A stretch of 64,000 nucleotides of DNA, from positions 2,604,001 to 2,668,000 of the forward strand of contig CBDCWE010000003.1 in NCBI GenBank assembly GCA_965223355.1, given 5' to 3'. Under the pieces are notes generated by a model. It did not search any database. It worked only from the letters and a program-made list of their open reading frames with translations, and was not told the origin of the DNA. The position numbers and the translations under genes are program-made. The DNA is from Tectiglobus sp965223355. Lineage in GTDB: Bacteria; Pseudomonadota; Alphaproteobacteria; Rhizobiales; Hyphomicrobiaceae. How positions within the stretch are numbered: the stretch's first letter is position 1; every line of letters begins with the position of its first letter. Below, in pieces: positions 44,205 to 53,458 of this stretch.

Positions 44205-45604
44205 TATGCCAGAGGTGCCAGTCGCGCCGGGACCTGGCGCTGATAGGCAAGTCCGATGGACAGCAGCCGACACTCCGAGAACGGCCGTCCCATCAGCTGA
44301 AACCCGTTCGGTAGCTGCGCGGTTTCATGCGGATAGGGCAGCGTCAGCGCCGGCAGACCGAGGTAGTTCAGCGGCCGCGAATATTTCATGACGTTGGCCA
44401 GCGCCGCCATCAACTGCGGCCCACCTGCCACATCGAGCTCCGCTATTGTCGGGATCGGGCCGGCGAAGTTCGGCAGGATCACGACGTCGCAGGCCCCGTA
44501 GACGTCATCCAGGAGCGTCTTGAGCATGGTCCCGCGGGCGCGCAATGCCGTCTGAAAATCATGGGCGGAAACGAAGTGGCCGTATTCGACGCGCGTGCGC
44601 ACTTGCGGGCCGTAGTCATCACACCGGTTGCGAAGAAATGCGGCGTGCACGGCGGCTGCTTCCGACAACTGCACGATCTGTGCGAGATGGTCGAGCGTCG
44701 CCCAGTTGTCGATCTCGATGTCGACACGTTTGCAGCCCGCCGCCTCAAGCTCCGCCAGCGCGCGATCGATGCGCGCCTGGACGCTGCTGTCGGCCTCACC
44801 GATGAGTTTGCTGTCAACGCCAATCGTGGCACCGCGGCAGTCGTCAGCGCCGATGGCCAGGTAGTCGGGCACGGCGCGTTTGCTCGACAAACCGAAGCGC
44901 GGATCGTGAGCGGCCATGACCGACATCAGCAAACACAGATCTTTCACATCGCGCGCCATCGGCCCGACGGCATCGAGCGATGGTGCCAGTGGCATGGCTC
45001 CGGCCGGGCTGATCAGCGACCATGTCGGCTTCAGCGAGGTGATGCCGCAGGCCGATGCCGGCAGTCGCAAGGAACCGGCGGTGTCGGACCCGAGCCCGGC
45101 CGGTATCGCCCCGGTCGCAATCGCCATGGCGGTGCCGGACGATGATCCGCCGCTGACATGCTCGGGGTTCCAAGGATTGCGCGCGTGCCCGAGCACATAG
45201 TTGTGGCCGATCGGTCCGTAGGCGAATTCCGTCAGATGCAATGCGGCGATCTGCAAAGCACCGGCCGCCTTCAGGCGGGCTATCAACGTCGCGTCTTGTT
45301 GCGCCGGCTTGGCCGGGCGGATATTGCCGCCCCAGCTTGGAATTTTGCCGATACGGTCGAACATGTCCTTGTGGGCGAGCGCGACACCATGCAGCGGCCC
45401 GGTTGGATCGCCGCGGGCGACGGCATCGTCCGCCGCGCGGGCGGCTGCTTTCGCCTCGTCATGCTCAAAGGCGACCACGGCGTTACAGCGCGCGTGCGCG
45501 CGTTCAAGTCGTTCGAGCGCGGCCTCAGTCGCCTCCAGTGCACTGATTTTGCGATCGCGAATGGCGGCCGCGATCGCGCATGCCGGACTTGATGCCAGAT
45601 CCAT
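44204..45604 (-). CDS. Amidase-signature family hydrolase
   Basis: About 466 residues. The Ser-cisSer-Lys triad is visible: Lys in PLHGVALAHKDMFD, the serine-rich loop VSGGSSSGTAMAIATG, and the nucleophile segment LGSDTAGSLRLPAS. It belongs to the GatA/AtzE-like amidases. The ATG at 45604 overlaps the stop of a small upstream gene (ATGA). Its TAG stop lies in the TA of a MITE. The substrate is unknown. It is the last gene of a crotonase-cupin-small protein-amidase operon, which points to a catabolic amide rather than tRNA amidation. Confidence 0.9.
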   Translation of the reverse strand: MDLASSPACAIAAAIRDRKISALEATEAALERLERAHARCNAVVAFEHDEAKAAARAADDAVARGDPTGPLHGVALAHKDMFDRIGKIPSWGGNIRPAKPAQQDATLIARLKAAGALQIAALHLTEFAYGPIGHNYVLGHARNPWNPEHVSGGSSSGTAMAIATGAIPAGLGSDTAGSLRLPASACGITSLKPTWSLISPAGAMPLAPSLDAVGPMARDVKDLCLLMSVMAAHDPRFGLSSKRAVPDYLAIGADDCRGATIGVDSKLIGEADSSVQARIDRALAELEAAGCKRVDIEIDNWATLDHLAQIVQLSEAAAVHAAFLRNRCDDYGPQVRTRVEYGHFVSAHDFQTALRARGTMLKTLLDDVYGACDVVILPNFAGPIPTIAELDVAGGPQLMAALANVMKYSRPLNYLGLPALTLPYPHETAQLPNGFQLMGRPFSECRLLSIGLAYQRQVPARLAPLA

Positions 45605-45813
45605 CACGCCTCCTCCGCGTCGCTTTCGAGGACCCGCAAAAAGTCCGAGGTGTCGGCCTGGAAAGGCAGTTGATCCGACACCGCGAGCGCGGTCCTGCCG
45701 AGCATCGCCATGTGTTCGCGGATCAGTCTCGCGCGCTCTTCCGGAACCACGTGATCACCAAGGCTTTGGGGCAACGGTGGTGTCGGCTTTGAATCGTCGC
45801 TGGCCATGTTCAA
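45604..45813 (-). CDS. Small acidic protein coupled to the amidase
   Basis: 69 residues, acidic C-terminus (DFLRVLESDAEEA), no membrane segment. Evidence for a real gene is its position: its stop TGA overlaps the amidase ATG and it starts 33 bases after the cupin gene on the same strand. Amidase-signature enzymes often have a small partner (GatC, AtzG); size and position fit such a role, but I see no sequence match I can trust. Confidence 0.6.
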   Translation of the reverse strand: MNMASDDSKPTPPLPQSLGDHVVPEERARLIREHMAMLGRTALAVSDQLPFQADTSDFLRVLESDAEEA

Positions 45814-45846
45814 CTCTCGTTTTGTTTTGATTTGTTGGTCAACCCG

Positions 45847-46458
45847 TCAGGCATCGCCCGTCCACAAGCACCAAATCGCCAGCAACGGCAGTTGACCGGC
45901 GCGCATCGCATGCCAGGCATTGGGCGGATTGTGAACGATGTCGCCGACCGCGCGCGCCTGCAGCGGCTTGTCATCGCGCATCCACGCTCCCGGCGAGATC
46001 ACGACGTAGAATTCTTCGGGCGCATGGCGATGGCGCGGATAGTCGGTGTTGGGGGCAACGAGGCTGGTACCGATCCGTACAACGTCGGAGTACTCGAGGC
46101 CCCGGTCACCGATGATAACCGCATTGGCATGACGTTCGGCAAAGTCGCCCGGACCCTGTTCGGAACCGGGTCTCACATGCCATGCCAGCTGCGGCTCAAG
46201 ATCGGCGAATGCCCCGGCCAGCTCACGGATCCCTGGTGGTCCTTTGCGGCCAACTTCGATCGCCGCACCGAAGTGCTCACAAACCGGAAGGCGCACGGCC
46301 CGCTGTTCGCCGCAGCCGATCTCGTCGCTGTGGCGCAGCGCCGTGAAGACTTTGTCGGCGATGGGAAGCACATCGCGAGCCGCGCCGGCACCGGCGTGAA
46401 CGGCCGCCTCCGTCAAATCCAACAATCGCTGCAGTTCGGGCGCGCGTTGCAGGCTCAT
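45847..46458 (-). CDS. Cupin protein of the DMSP-lyase (DddL/DddQ) superfamily
   Basis: 203 residues. The C-terminal half is a cupin barrel: YPRHRHAPEEFYVVI gives H143/H145, E149 and Y151, and NPPNAWHAM gives H183. This matches the H...E-x-Y...H metal set of DddQ/DddL enzymes, which release dimethyl sulfide and acrylate from DMSP. The N-terminal half is helical as in that family. The downstream LLAIWCLWTGD also fits. The family includes members without proven lyase activity. It lies one base from a crotonase gene, a type that can process acryloyl-CoA, and beside two acyl-CoA dehydrogenases. Function is plausible, not proven. Confidence 0.65.
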   Translation of the reverse strand: MSLQRAPELQRLLDLTEAAVHAGAGAARDVLPIADKVFTALRHSDEIGCGEQRAVRLPVCEHFGAAIEVGRKGPPGIRELAGAFADLEPQLAWHVRPGSEQGPGDFAERHANAVIIGDRGLEYSDVVRIGTSLVAPNTDYPRHRHAPEEFYVVISPGAWMRDDKPLQARAVGDIVHNPPNAWHAMRAGQLPLLAIWCLWTGDA

Positions 46459-46459
46459 T

Positions 46460-47227
46460 TCAACCTCCGAAGTCGGGCTTACGCTTTTCCAGGAAGGCCG
46501 TCATCGCTTCTTTCGAGTCGGGATGGCCGGAGAGTTGAACCGTCATGTTTTGCTCGTAGCGATATCCGTCCCTGAGGCTGAGCTCTTCGATCACATTGAG
46601 CGATTGTTTCGCCAGGCGGATTGCGGTCGGGCTCTTGGATGCGATTTCGACCGCGATCTTGCGGGCCTCGTCTACGACCCGGTCACGCGGCACGCAAGCC
46701 TCGACAATGCCGAGCCGGTAAAGCTCCGGACCCGCCACCCGATATCCGGTCAGCATCATGCGCCTGACGGTCGAATGTCCGAACAAGCGTTGGGCATGGC
46801 GCCCGCCACCGAGCAATCCGACGTCAATTTCGGGCAGGCCCAGCGACGCCTCTTCGGCCGCAACCAGGATATCGCAAGAGGCCGCCACCGCCAGACCGGC
46901 ACCGAGCGCTGCGCCGTTGAGTGCGCCGACCACAGGCTTCGCGCATTCTCGCACCGAATGATAGCACTCGCGCGCGCGCCGGTAGTGCTGCCACTTTGCG
47001 CCGGCTTCACGCATGTCGCCGCGACCCTTGATATCGGCGCCCGCCGAGAAAACTTTCCCGGCCCCCGTCAGAATCACCGCGCGCACGTCGTCGCGGTCGC
47101 TGATCATGTCCATCGCATAAGCCAGTTCGATATTGAATTGCGCGTTCTGGGCGTTAACCGGCGGTGCGTCCATCGTCACCAGCGCCACGTAATCAGCGAC
47201 ATCGATCCTGATCAGCTCGAGGTTCAT
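46460..47227 (-). CDS. Enoyl-CoA hydratase/isomerase (crotonase) family protein
   Basis: 255 residues. FSAGADIKG forms the oxyanion hole and ALGAGLAVAASCD the second helix; PEIDVGLLGGGRHAQRL holds the second acidic residue. In classical hydratases the helix reads GGGCELA with a catalytic glutamate; here that place is alanine, so only one of the two usual glutamates remains, which suggests an isomerase or other crotonase chemistry. First gene of the minus-strand operon with the cupin and amidase, divergent from the acyl-CoA dehydrogenases. Confidence 0.9.
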   Translation of the reverse strand: MNLELIRIDVADYVALVTMDAPPVNAQNAQFNIELAYAMDMISDRDDVRAVILTGAGKVFSAGADIKGRGDMREAGAKWQHYRRARECYHSVRECAKPVVGALNGAALGAGLAVAASCDILVAAEEASLGLPEIDVGLLGGGRHAQRLFGHSTVRRMMLTGYRVAGPELYRLGIVEACVPRDRVVDEARKIAVEIASKSPTAIRLAKQSLNVIEELSLRDGYRYEQNMTVQLSGHPDSKEAMTAFLEKRKPDFGG

Positions 47228-47383
47228 CGCTCATCCTTCCAGCTGCGCACGCGATATTTGCGTCGTGATGGCAATAACACGCCGCGATGTTGCACCTCAC
47301 GATCGCGATTGGCAAACTTACCGCGCTTTCCGGATCGACCATCTCAGATCTGATCGTACCGCTTTCGGCAATTGTTACGATCC

Positions 47384-47495
47384 GAACTAGAGGGGCCGAA
47401 CTAGAGGGGCCGAAGTTGAGGGGCCGAAGTAGAAGGGCCGAAGCTGAAGGGCCGCAGTAGAAGGGCCGCAGTAGAAGGGCCGAAGTTGAGAGAAC
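47384..47495 (+). repeat. Eight tandem 14-bp repeats directly before an acyl-CoA dehydrogenase start
   Basis: Eight consecutive 14-base units (consensus GAAGTAGAAGGGCC) fill 47384-47495 and end exactly at the ATG at 47496. The last unit (GAAGTTGAGAGAAC) provides the weak ribosome-binding site. Units differ at two to four positions, so the array is not freshly expanded. The rest of the 47228-47383 gap holds divergent promoters with no gene seen. Confidence 0.9.
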
Positions 47496-48626
47496 ATGAT
47501 GACCGACGCCGACACACTTCGCCTGCTGGATGATGCCGCCGCCGGGTTGGCGCGGTTCGATGCTGCGCGCGTCAGGTCATGGCGCAACAGGCCGCCGCTG
47601 TTTGATCGTGAAATCTGGCAGGACATGGCCGCCCAGGGGTGGTTCTCGATCCTGGTTGCCGAAGACGAAGGCGGGCTGGAGCTCGGCCTCGACGCCGCGT
47701 GCGTTGTCGCCAAAGCGTGTGGTGCGGCGGCGATGCCGGAACCGTTCTGCGCCGCCGGTGTCGTGGCACCGCTCGTGCTGGCGCGCTGTCCGCCCGGTGC
47801 CCAGCGCAACGCCGCCTTGGCAAGTGTCGTCGCCGGCAACACCGTTGCATCACTGGCCTGGCAGAACGCTGCCGGACGTCTCGAAGTTTCGCAGGTGGGT
47901 GTCAAAGTCGAACACATGCGATCCGGCGTTCGTCTCGATGGCGAAACCCGGTTCGTCCCGGTCCCGCACGCCGATGCCTTCATCGTCGCGGCAACCGCGG
48001 CTGACGGCATTGGCCTCTACTGGCTTGATGCGCGCACCGCCGGCTTGCGGATCAGCCCCGAACCACACGCAGACGGCAATGCCAGCGGCCGGCTTGATCT
48101 CGGCGGGGTAGAACTGCCAGCCGCGGATTGTCTCGCGCAGGGTGATACGGCGACCGCGATCCTTGCCGAAGCCATCGATGTCGGAACGGTTGTCAATTGT
48201 GCCGAACTCAATGGCTTGATCGATCACGCACTGCAACTGACACTGGAGTATTTGAAGACGCGTCAGCAGTTCGGCCAACCGATCGGGGCGTTTCAGGTCT
48301 TGCAGCACCGTGCGGTGGATTTGTGGATGCACAAGGAAGTTGCCGGTCACGCGACGAACGCTGCGGTGCGCACGTTGCAGTCGGCCGATCTGGACGCTGC
48401 GGCCCGCGCGCTCGCGGCCTCCAGCGCAAAGGCCCGCGTTGGTAACGTCGCCCGTTTGATCGCCAACGAAACGGTGCAGCTGCACGGGGCGATCGGTTTC
48501 ACCGACGAATATGATCTCGGCCTTTACGTCAATCGCCTTCTCGCATTGGTGCCCTATTTCGGGAATGCAGCCGAACACCGGGCCCGCTACGGCAGCATCC
48601 GCCAGAGCATGAGGTTATCGCGATGA
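47496..48626 (+). CDS. Acyl-CoA dehydrogenase-like subunit, probably non-catalytic
   Basis: 376 residues with the three-domain ACAD fold: N-terminal helices, a middle beta domain (~115-225) and a C-terminal helical bundle (RQQFGQPIGAFQVLQHRAVD). Neither common position of the catalytic glutamate is acidic: the helix-G region reads AIDVGTVVNCAE and the C-terminal loop lacks the YEGT motif. It overlaps the next ACAD gene by ATGA. Paired ACADs in which one subunit supplies the base and the other only FAD/structure are known from sterol side-chain degradation, so a heteromer is likely. Confidence 0.85.
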   Translation: MMTDADTLRLLDDAAAGLARFDAARVRSWRNRPPLFDREIWQDMAAQGWFSILVAEDEGGLELGLDAACVVAKACGAAAMPEPFCAAGVVAPLVLARCPPGAQRNAALASVVAGNTVASLAWQNAAGRLEVSQVGVKVEHMRSGVRLDGETRFVPVPHADAFIVAATAADGIGLYWLDARTAGLRISPEPHADGNASGRLDLGGVELPAADCLAQGDTATAILAEAIDVGTVVNCAELNGLIDHALQLTLEYLKTRQQFGQPIGAFQVLQHRAVDLWMHKEVAGHATNAAVRTLQSADLDAAARALAASSAKARVGNVARLIANETVQLHGAIGFTDEYDLGLYVNRLLALVPYFGNAAEHRARYGSIRQSMRLSR

Positions 48627-49795
48627 TATATGGCGTTGCACAAGAACGTGACTGGAACGCGCTGAGCGACGATGCGTTTCGTGCCGTCGTCAGCGACGAT
48701 TTCCGGAAAAACTATCCCGATCAGCTGCGCTTTCCTCCCTGTCGTTTGCGCTGGGCCGAACTCAAGGATTGGTACAAGCGGATGTCGGCTAAGGGCTGGA
48801 TCGCGCCCAACTGGCCGGCCGAATTCGGCGGCATGGGCCTTTCACCGGCCAAGGCGCTGATCTTTCACGAGGAAGTCGAACGTGCCGGTATCGCACGCTT
48901 TCAAGATCATGGTGTGCTGATGGTCGGCCCGGTCCTCATCAAGTGGGGAAGCAACGCGCAGCGCCGGCGCTTCCTGCCCAAAATCCTCGCCTGTGAACAC
49001 ATTTGGTGCCAGGGCTATTCGGAGCCGGGCGCCGGCTCTGATCTTGCCAGCCTGCAAACCCGGGCTGTCCGCCAAGGTGACGAGTTTGTCATTAACGGGC
49101 AAAAGATCTGGACCACGATGGCCCATGACGCCGACCACATTTTCGTGCTCGCGCGCACCGATACGCAAGCCAAGAAGCAGGAGGGCATTAGTTTCCTGCT
49201 GGTCGATATGGACCAGCCTGGCATCACGGTGCGCCCGATTCCGGATATTTCCGGTCAGGCGGAGTTCTGCGAGGTTTTTTTCGACGATGTCCGCACACCG
49301 GCTGACAATCTGGTCGGCAAGTTGAACGGTGGTTGGACGGTCGCGAAATCGCTGCTCGGTTACGAGCGCATTCACATCGGCAGCCCGAAGCTGCCCGAAT
49401 ATGCGATGGAGATACTGGCGACCGTCGCCAGTGCCAGAGGTGTACTCGATGATCCGGTGTTCCGTGATAAGTACATCGGCCTGCAACTGGATGTCGAACA
49501 CCTCGCCAATTCCTATCAGCACTATGCCGGCATCGTTGCGCGCGGCGAGATGCTCGGCCCGGACGTCTCGATGCTCAAGGTGATGGCAACCGAGACCTTC
49601 TCGAGAATTGCCGATCTCGTCGTCGAAACCGCCGGCCCGCTCGGTGCCATGAAGGGCGATACGCGGATCGCCAATATCGACGTCAACGTGCTCGCACCAT
49701 TCTACAAGGCACGTCCTGCCCCGATTTACGGCGGCTCCAACGAGATCCAGCGCAATATTCTCGCCAAGCAGGTGCTCGGCCTACCGATGGCCTAG
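48623..49795 (+). CDS. Acyl-CoA dehydrogenase
   Basis: 390 residues. FAD and substrate motifs WCQGYSEPGAGSDLA and GQKIWTTMAHDADH are intact, and the C-terminus YGGSNEIQRNILAKQVLG is typical. The C-terminal loop has Gly where medium-chain enzymes have catalytic Glu, but the helix-G site reads YERIHIG, which places Glu as in isovaleryl-CoA-type enzymes. Probably the catalytic partner of the preceding gene. Its TAG stop is inside the CTAG target of a MITE. Confidence 0.92.
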   Translation: MIYGVAQERDWNALSDDAFRAVVSDDFRKNYPDQLRFPPCRLRWAELKDWYKRMSAKGWIAPNWPAEFGGMGLSPAKALIFHEEVERAGIARFQDHGVLMVGPVLIKWGSNAQRRRFLPKILACEHIWCQGYSEPGAGSDLASLQTRAVRQGDEFVINGQKIWTTMAHDADHIFVLARTDTQAKKQEGISFLLVDMDQPGITVRPIPDISGQAEFCEVFFDDVRTPADNLVGKLNGGWTVAKSLLGYERIHIGSPKLPEYAMEILATVASARGVLDDPVFRDKYIGLQLDVEHLANSYQHYAGIVARGEMLGPDVSMLKVMATETFSRIADLVVETAGPLGAMKGDTRIANIDVNVLAPFYKARPAPIYGGSNEIQRNILAKQVLGLPMA

Positions 49796-49924
49796 ATCAT
49801 CGTGCTTTAAGTTGGAACCGCTATTGCGGTTCCAACTTAAAGCACGATGATCGCCACTTTAGAGGCGAGCAACTTTCTGCCTTTATTCGGGATCGTTCCG
49901 ATTCCGAATAAAGGCAGGTTGCTC
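49795..49924 (-). repeat. Two-hairpin TA-flanked MITE, copy G
   Basis: Inverted full-length copy between CTAG (49792-49795) and CTAA (49924-49927). The left CTAG carries the stop codon of the acyl-CoA dehydrogenase and the right end runs straight into an IS110 fragment, so it marks a junction. Confidence 0.88.
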
Positions 49925-49926
49925 TA

Positions 49927-50295
49927 ATGGCGTATCTGGGTCTCAACCCGTCCGAGCATTCAAGCGGAGCAACCATCAAGCGTGGGCCGGTCACCAAGAC
50001 CGGCAACAGCCTGGCGCGCACGTGTCTGGTCGAGGCGGCCTGGACGTACCGTCATCCGGCTCGGGTGACAAAGATCATTCGCGATCGTCTCGAGGGTCTG
50101 CCCGAGCCCATCCGCGCCATCGCCTGGAAGGCGCAAGTTCGATTGTCGGCGCGTTACCGCAAGCTGGTTGCCGCCGGCAAGCCAGCACCGAAGGCGATCG
50201 TTGCGGTCGCACGCGAACTTGTCGGCTTCATCTGGGCCATCGCCCGGCTCGTCGAGCCAAAGGCCGTGGTCACCGAAGTGGTGAAGGCGGCCTGA
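49927..50295 (+). pseudogene. IS110-family transposase, C-terminal fragment
   Basis: 122 codons with the Transposase_20 C-terminal signatures: YLGLNPSEHSSG, ITKTGNS-type loop (VTKTGNSLARTCLVEAAWTY) and ARELVGFIWAIARLV. The N-terminal DEDD RuvC-like domain is missing; the fragment starts at the MITE edge. Confidence 0.85.
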
Positions 50296-50731
50296 TCGTC
50301 GACATCGACAACGCAAGCAGAGGAGACCTGTCGACGTTTACATCATCGGTGCCCAAAGCGGGCGTCAGGGCAAGAGAGGGTGGGGAACCCTCGCATACGC
50401 AGGTTTGAAGCAGGTGTCGCGTTTGCAGACATCGCAAACCCGACAGCCCACGCTCGTTCGCTAGACGCAAGGACGCCCCGCGACGAACCCTGGTCATGCG
50501 GTAACCAACCCGCGGATAAGAGCCGGATCAACCGTCGTTCCTTCGTCCTGTCGCCTGCCTTGGGCATCGATCAATCCTATGCCGCGAAAGCGGATCGAAG
50601 ACGTGCGCCTCGACGTTGACAAAACGGACATAAGAACCTGAACTTCTCCCAGGCGTGACAAGCATCGGGGCTCCGGCTCAGCGAAAGTTGTTTTGAGAGA
50701 ACGGTTTACGCAGAGCAGGAGGTCATCCGCG
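50296..50731. other. Post-IS110 flank without an intact gene
   Basis: 436 bases. The first ~300 probably are the 3' non-coding end of the IS110-type element. The last ~60 are the upstream end of the IS1380 element, with AGGAGG at 50717. No supported coding frame. Confidence 0.4.
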
Positions 50732-52176
50732 ATGGCGACACAGTGTATTCAGGCCGAGCTTGATTTGGGAAGCTCCGGCGGGCGCAAACTTGTGGGCGCT
50801 TTCGACGGCGGCGCGATCTCATCGAACGGCGGTGTCACGCTTCCGGCCGGCGCGGATCGCAAGCTGCAACTCGCCGAACGATTGGCGGCTTGCTTTACCG
50901 ATTTTCGTGTCGCCGACGCCATCCAGCATACGCTGCCGGATTTGCTGCGTCAGCGCATCTTCGGCCTTGCGCTCGGCTGCGAGGATCTCATCGACCACGA
51001 CACGCTTCGCCATGATCCGGCGCTCACAGCTGTGCTGGGCAAGGCGGGCGGAGTGCTCGCCGGCAAGTCGACACTCAACCGCTTGGAACCATGCCTCGAA
51101 GATCGGCCAGGATCGCCATCACAAGCTCGACCATGACGGCGAGGCCATCGAGCGCCTGTTCGTCGATCTGTTCCCGGAGGCTCATGGCGAGCCACGCCAG
51201 CGCATCGAGATTGACTTCGATGCCACCGATGATCCCCTCTACGGCGACCAGGAAGGCCGCCACTTCCACCGCGATGACGACTGCTATTGCTATTTGCCAT
51301 TGTATATCTTTTGCGGCCGGCATCTGCTGGCGGCCAAACTCAGATCCGCGGCCAAGGATGGCGCTGACGGTGCGGTGCCGGAAGTCGCCGGCATCGTTGC
51401 TCAGATCCGCGAGGCCTGGCCGAAGACCACGATCGTCATCCGTGCCGATAAGTGGCTTTTGCCGCGACGGTTCGATGACGTGATGTGAGGAAAACGGCGT
51501 GCAATACGTGCTCGGGATGGCCGGCAACGAACGGCTCACACCAGCCCGCATCCAACCGCAACTCAAAGCCGCCGAACGCAAGGCGAAGCGCACGAGGCAG
51601 CCGGCCCGCGTGTTTGCCGACGTCCAGTATCGCACGCGCAAGAGCTGGTCAGCCGAGCGCCGTGTCATCGCCAAGGCGGAACACACCGTGCGCCCCGGGT
51701 TGGCTTGGGGCGGCGGGGCACCAGACACAACCGCAGCCAACCCGCGCTTCATCGTCACCAACGTGCATCCGGCCTACGGCGCACCGCGCTTCCTCTACGA
51801 AACCGTTTATTGTCAGCGCGGTGAGATGGAGAACCGACTGAAGGAATGCCACGGTGATCTCTTCGCCGACCGCACGCCGACACCGACCATGCGCGCCAAT
51901 CAGCTCAGACTCTGGCAGCTCAGACTCTGGCAGCTCAGACTCTGGCAGCTCAGACTCTGGCTGTCGTCGCTCGCATATGTCTTGATGTGCGCGGTGCGCC
52001 GCGTCGGCCTTGCCGGCACCAAACTGGCGCGGGCGACCTGCGGCACCATCCGGCTCGCACTCCTGAAGCTTGGCACCCGGCTCACCATATCGGTCCGGCG
52101 CGTCAAGCTCGCGTTCGCGTCGAGCTGCCCGGCTGTCGACCTCTTCGCGATCGCCGCCCGACGATTATGCACCTGA
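50732..52176 (+). pseudogene. IS1380-family transposase, frameshifted
   Basis: Begins at ATG 50732 behind AGGAGG (TQCIQAELDLGSSGGRKLVG). The reading frame shifts near 51100 (after TLNRLEPCLE, resuming at KLDHDGEAIERLFVDLFPEA), again near 51440 (SGFCRDGSMT in another frame) and near 51485 (resuming at VQYVLGMAGNERLT). The rest runs to ATCGTIRLALLKLGTRLTIS and the end. A four-fold 15-bp repeat expands a QLRLW segment. All domains are recognisable but the gene cannot make transposase. Confidence 0.87.
51901..51960 (+). repeat. Perfect 15-bp tandem repeat, four copies
   Basis: CAGCTCAGACTCTGG is repeated exactly four times in frame within the IS1380 pseudogene, giving (QLRLW)x4 where the family normally has one. 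Perfect identity indicates a recent slippage or replication event. Confidence 0.97.
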
Positions 52177-52284
52177 GGCCATGAAGGCCGCGCAACCCGG
52201 GGATCAACAACAGAGGAACAGGATTGAGCCAACGCTCCGCCATTCGGCGGCAATGACGGCGCTCGTCTCGCCGATTACACCAGC

Positions 52285-53458
52285 CTACCGCTCGCTCAAG
52301 GCGCCCAGCTTGATCGCCTGTGCCACGGAGGCTGCAACAAGTTCCTGCTCGAACACCTCCATCAAGCGCAGCACCTGGATGAACTCGCGTTTGCCCTTGT
52401 TGCCAGAGCGCCGTTCCAGCAAACGGCGAAGATGATCGAACTGATCCGGCAACTCCCAGCCTCGCAACGGGGCTGCCTGGTCCAACGCACCGGGCTTGTT
52501 CTCGATCAGCGCCAGATAATGGAGCGGATCGAACATGAAGACGCCATAAGCGTAACTTCGCACATACCGTGCAATCTCATCCGTACCAGCCAAGATCACG
52601 ACCTCATCGACAAAGCCTTCAACAACGACGCTGCGATTGCCATGCGTTGTCGGCACCGAGTAATCGTTCCCCCGATGGCGCACCAGCGACGTCGAGGAGA
52701 CCTGCGCCGGTGCGCACCTCGCATGGTTCAAACGTGCCAGCAGGCAAAACGCGAAAGGCTGTGAGATCATCGAACAGGTTGTGGCTGACGAGGCCCGTGA
52801 AAGCGCGTGTGCGTTCGCGCTTGCCGTCGCCGTAAATCTTGGCAACCGCCAACTTGGTGTTGTCTTAAAGGATCGACTGCGGCACGCCGCCAAAGAACGC
52901 AAACGCTGCGACATGCCCATCCAGAAACGCCTCCGTCGTCTCGGCTGGATAGGCCTTCATGAAGGCGGCATCTGAGTAAGGCAGATCCATGAAGAACACA
53001 TGGATCTTGAAGAACACATGGATCTTGCGCCGCTCACCTGCGATCACAGCGATCGCTTCACCGAAATCTACCTGAGCATGACCGGCAGGATGGGCAAGTG
53101 TGACAAACTTCTCGGCTGTCCGCTGGCGCGCGTGGCGCACATCGGCACGCACGATTGTGACGCCGCCATCATAGCCGTGCTCGTCTCTGAGCCGCTCAAA
53201 GATCCACTGCGCCGTGTGGCACTGCTTCTTCGGCGCCTCGGTGTCGGCCTTCAGAACGGCATCGATTATTGGGATGAACGGATCAAGCTTCGGCTTCTTG
53301 GGCGGCGCTTGGCACCGATAGCCTGGTGGCGCCGAGTATGAGCACATCTTCTCGATAGTCGTCCGGCTGATCCCGAACACCCTTGCAGCTTCGCGCTGAC
53401 TATTACCTTCACGCAAAACAATGCGCCGCACTGCCGCGTAAGTCTCCACGGCGTACAT
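52285..53458 (-). pseudogene. IS21-family istA transposase, frameshifted and deleted
   Basis: The N-terminal part (53458 down to ~52865) encodes TYAAVRRIVLREGNSQREAA, the HTH, and HAQVDFGEAIAVIAGERRKI of the integrase core, ending at a stop after FGGVPQSIL. Coding then continues in another frame (AVAKIYGDGKRERTRAFTGL, then VSHNLFDDL) and, after a loss of the middle, in a third (VRHRGNDYSVPTTHGNRSVV ... ENKPGALDQAAPLRGWELP). An 18-bp direct duplication (52991-53026) doubles KIHVFF. No istB gene follows. Confidence 0.85.

Noticed and set aside
44204..45604. GatA subunit of tRNA amidotransferase
   Set aside because: No gatB and no recognisable gatC; operon content is catabolic, so only the amidase-signature family is claimed.
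47384..47495. CRISPR-like or coding interpretation of the 14-bp tandem array
   Set aside because: No spacers between units and a non-triplet unit length; it is a simple tandem repeat.
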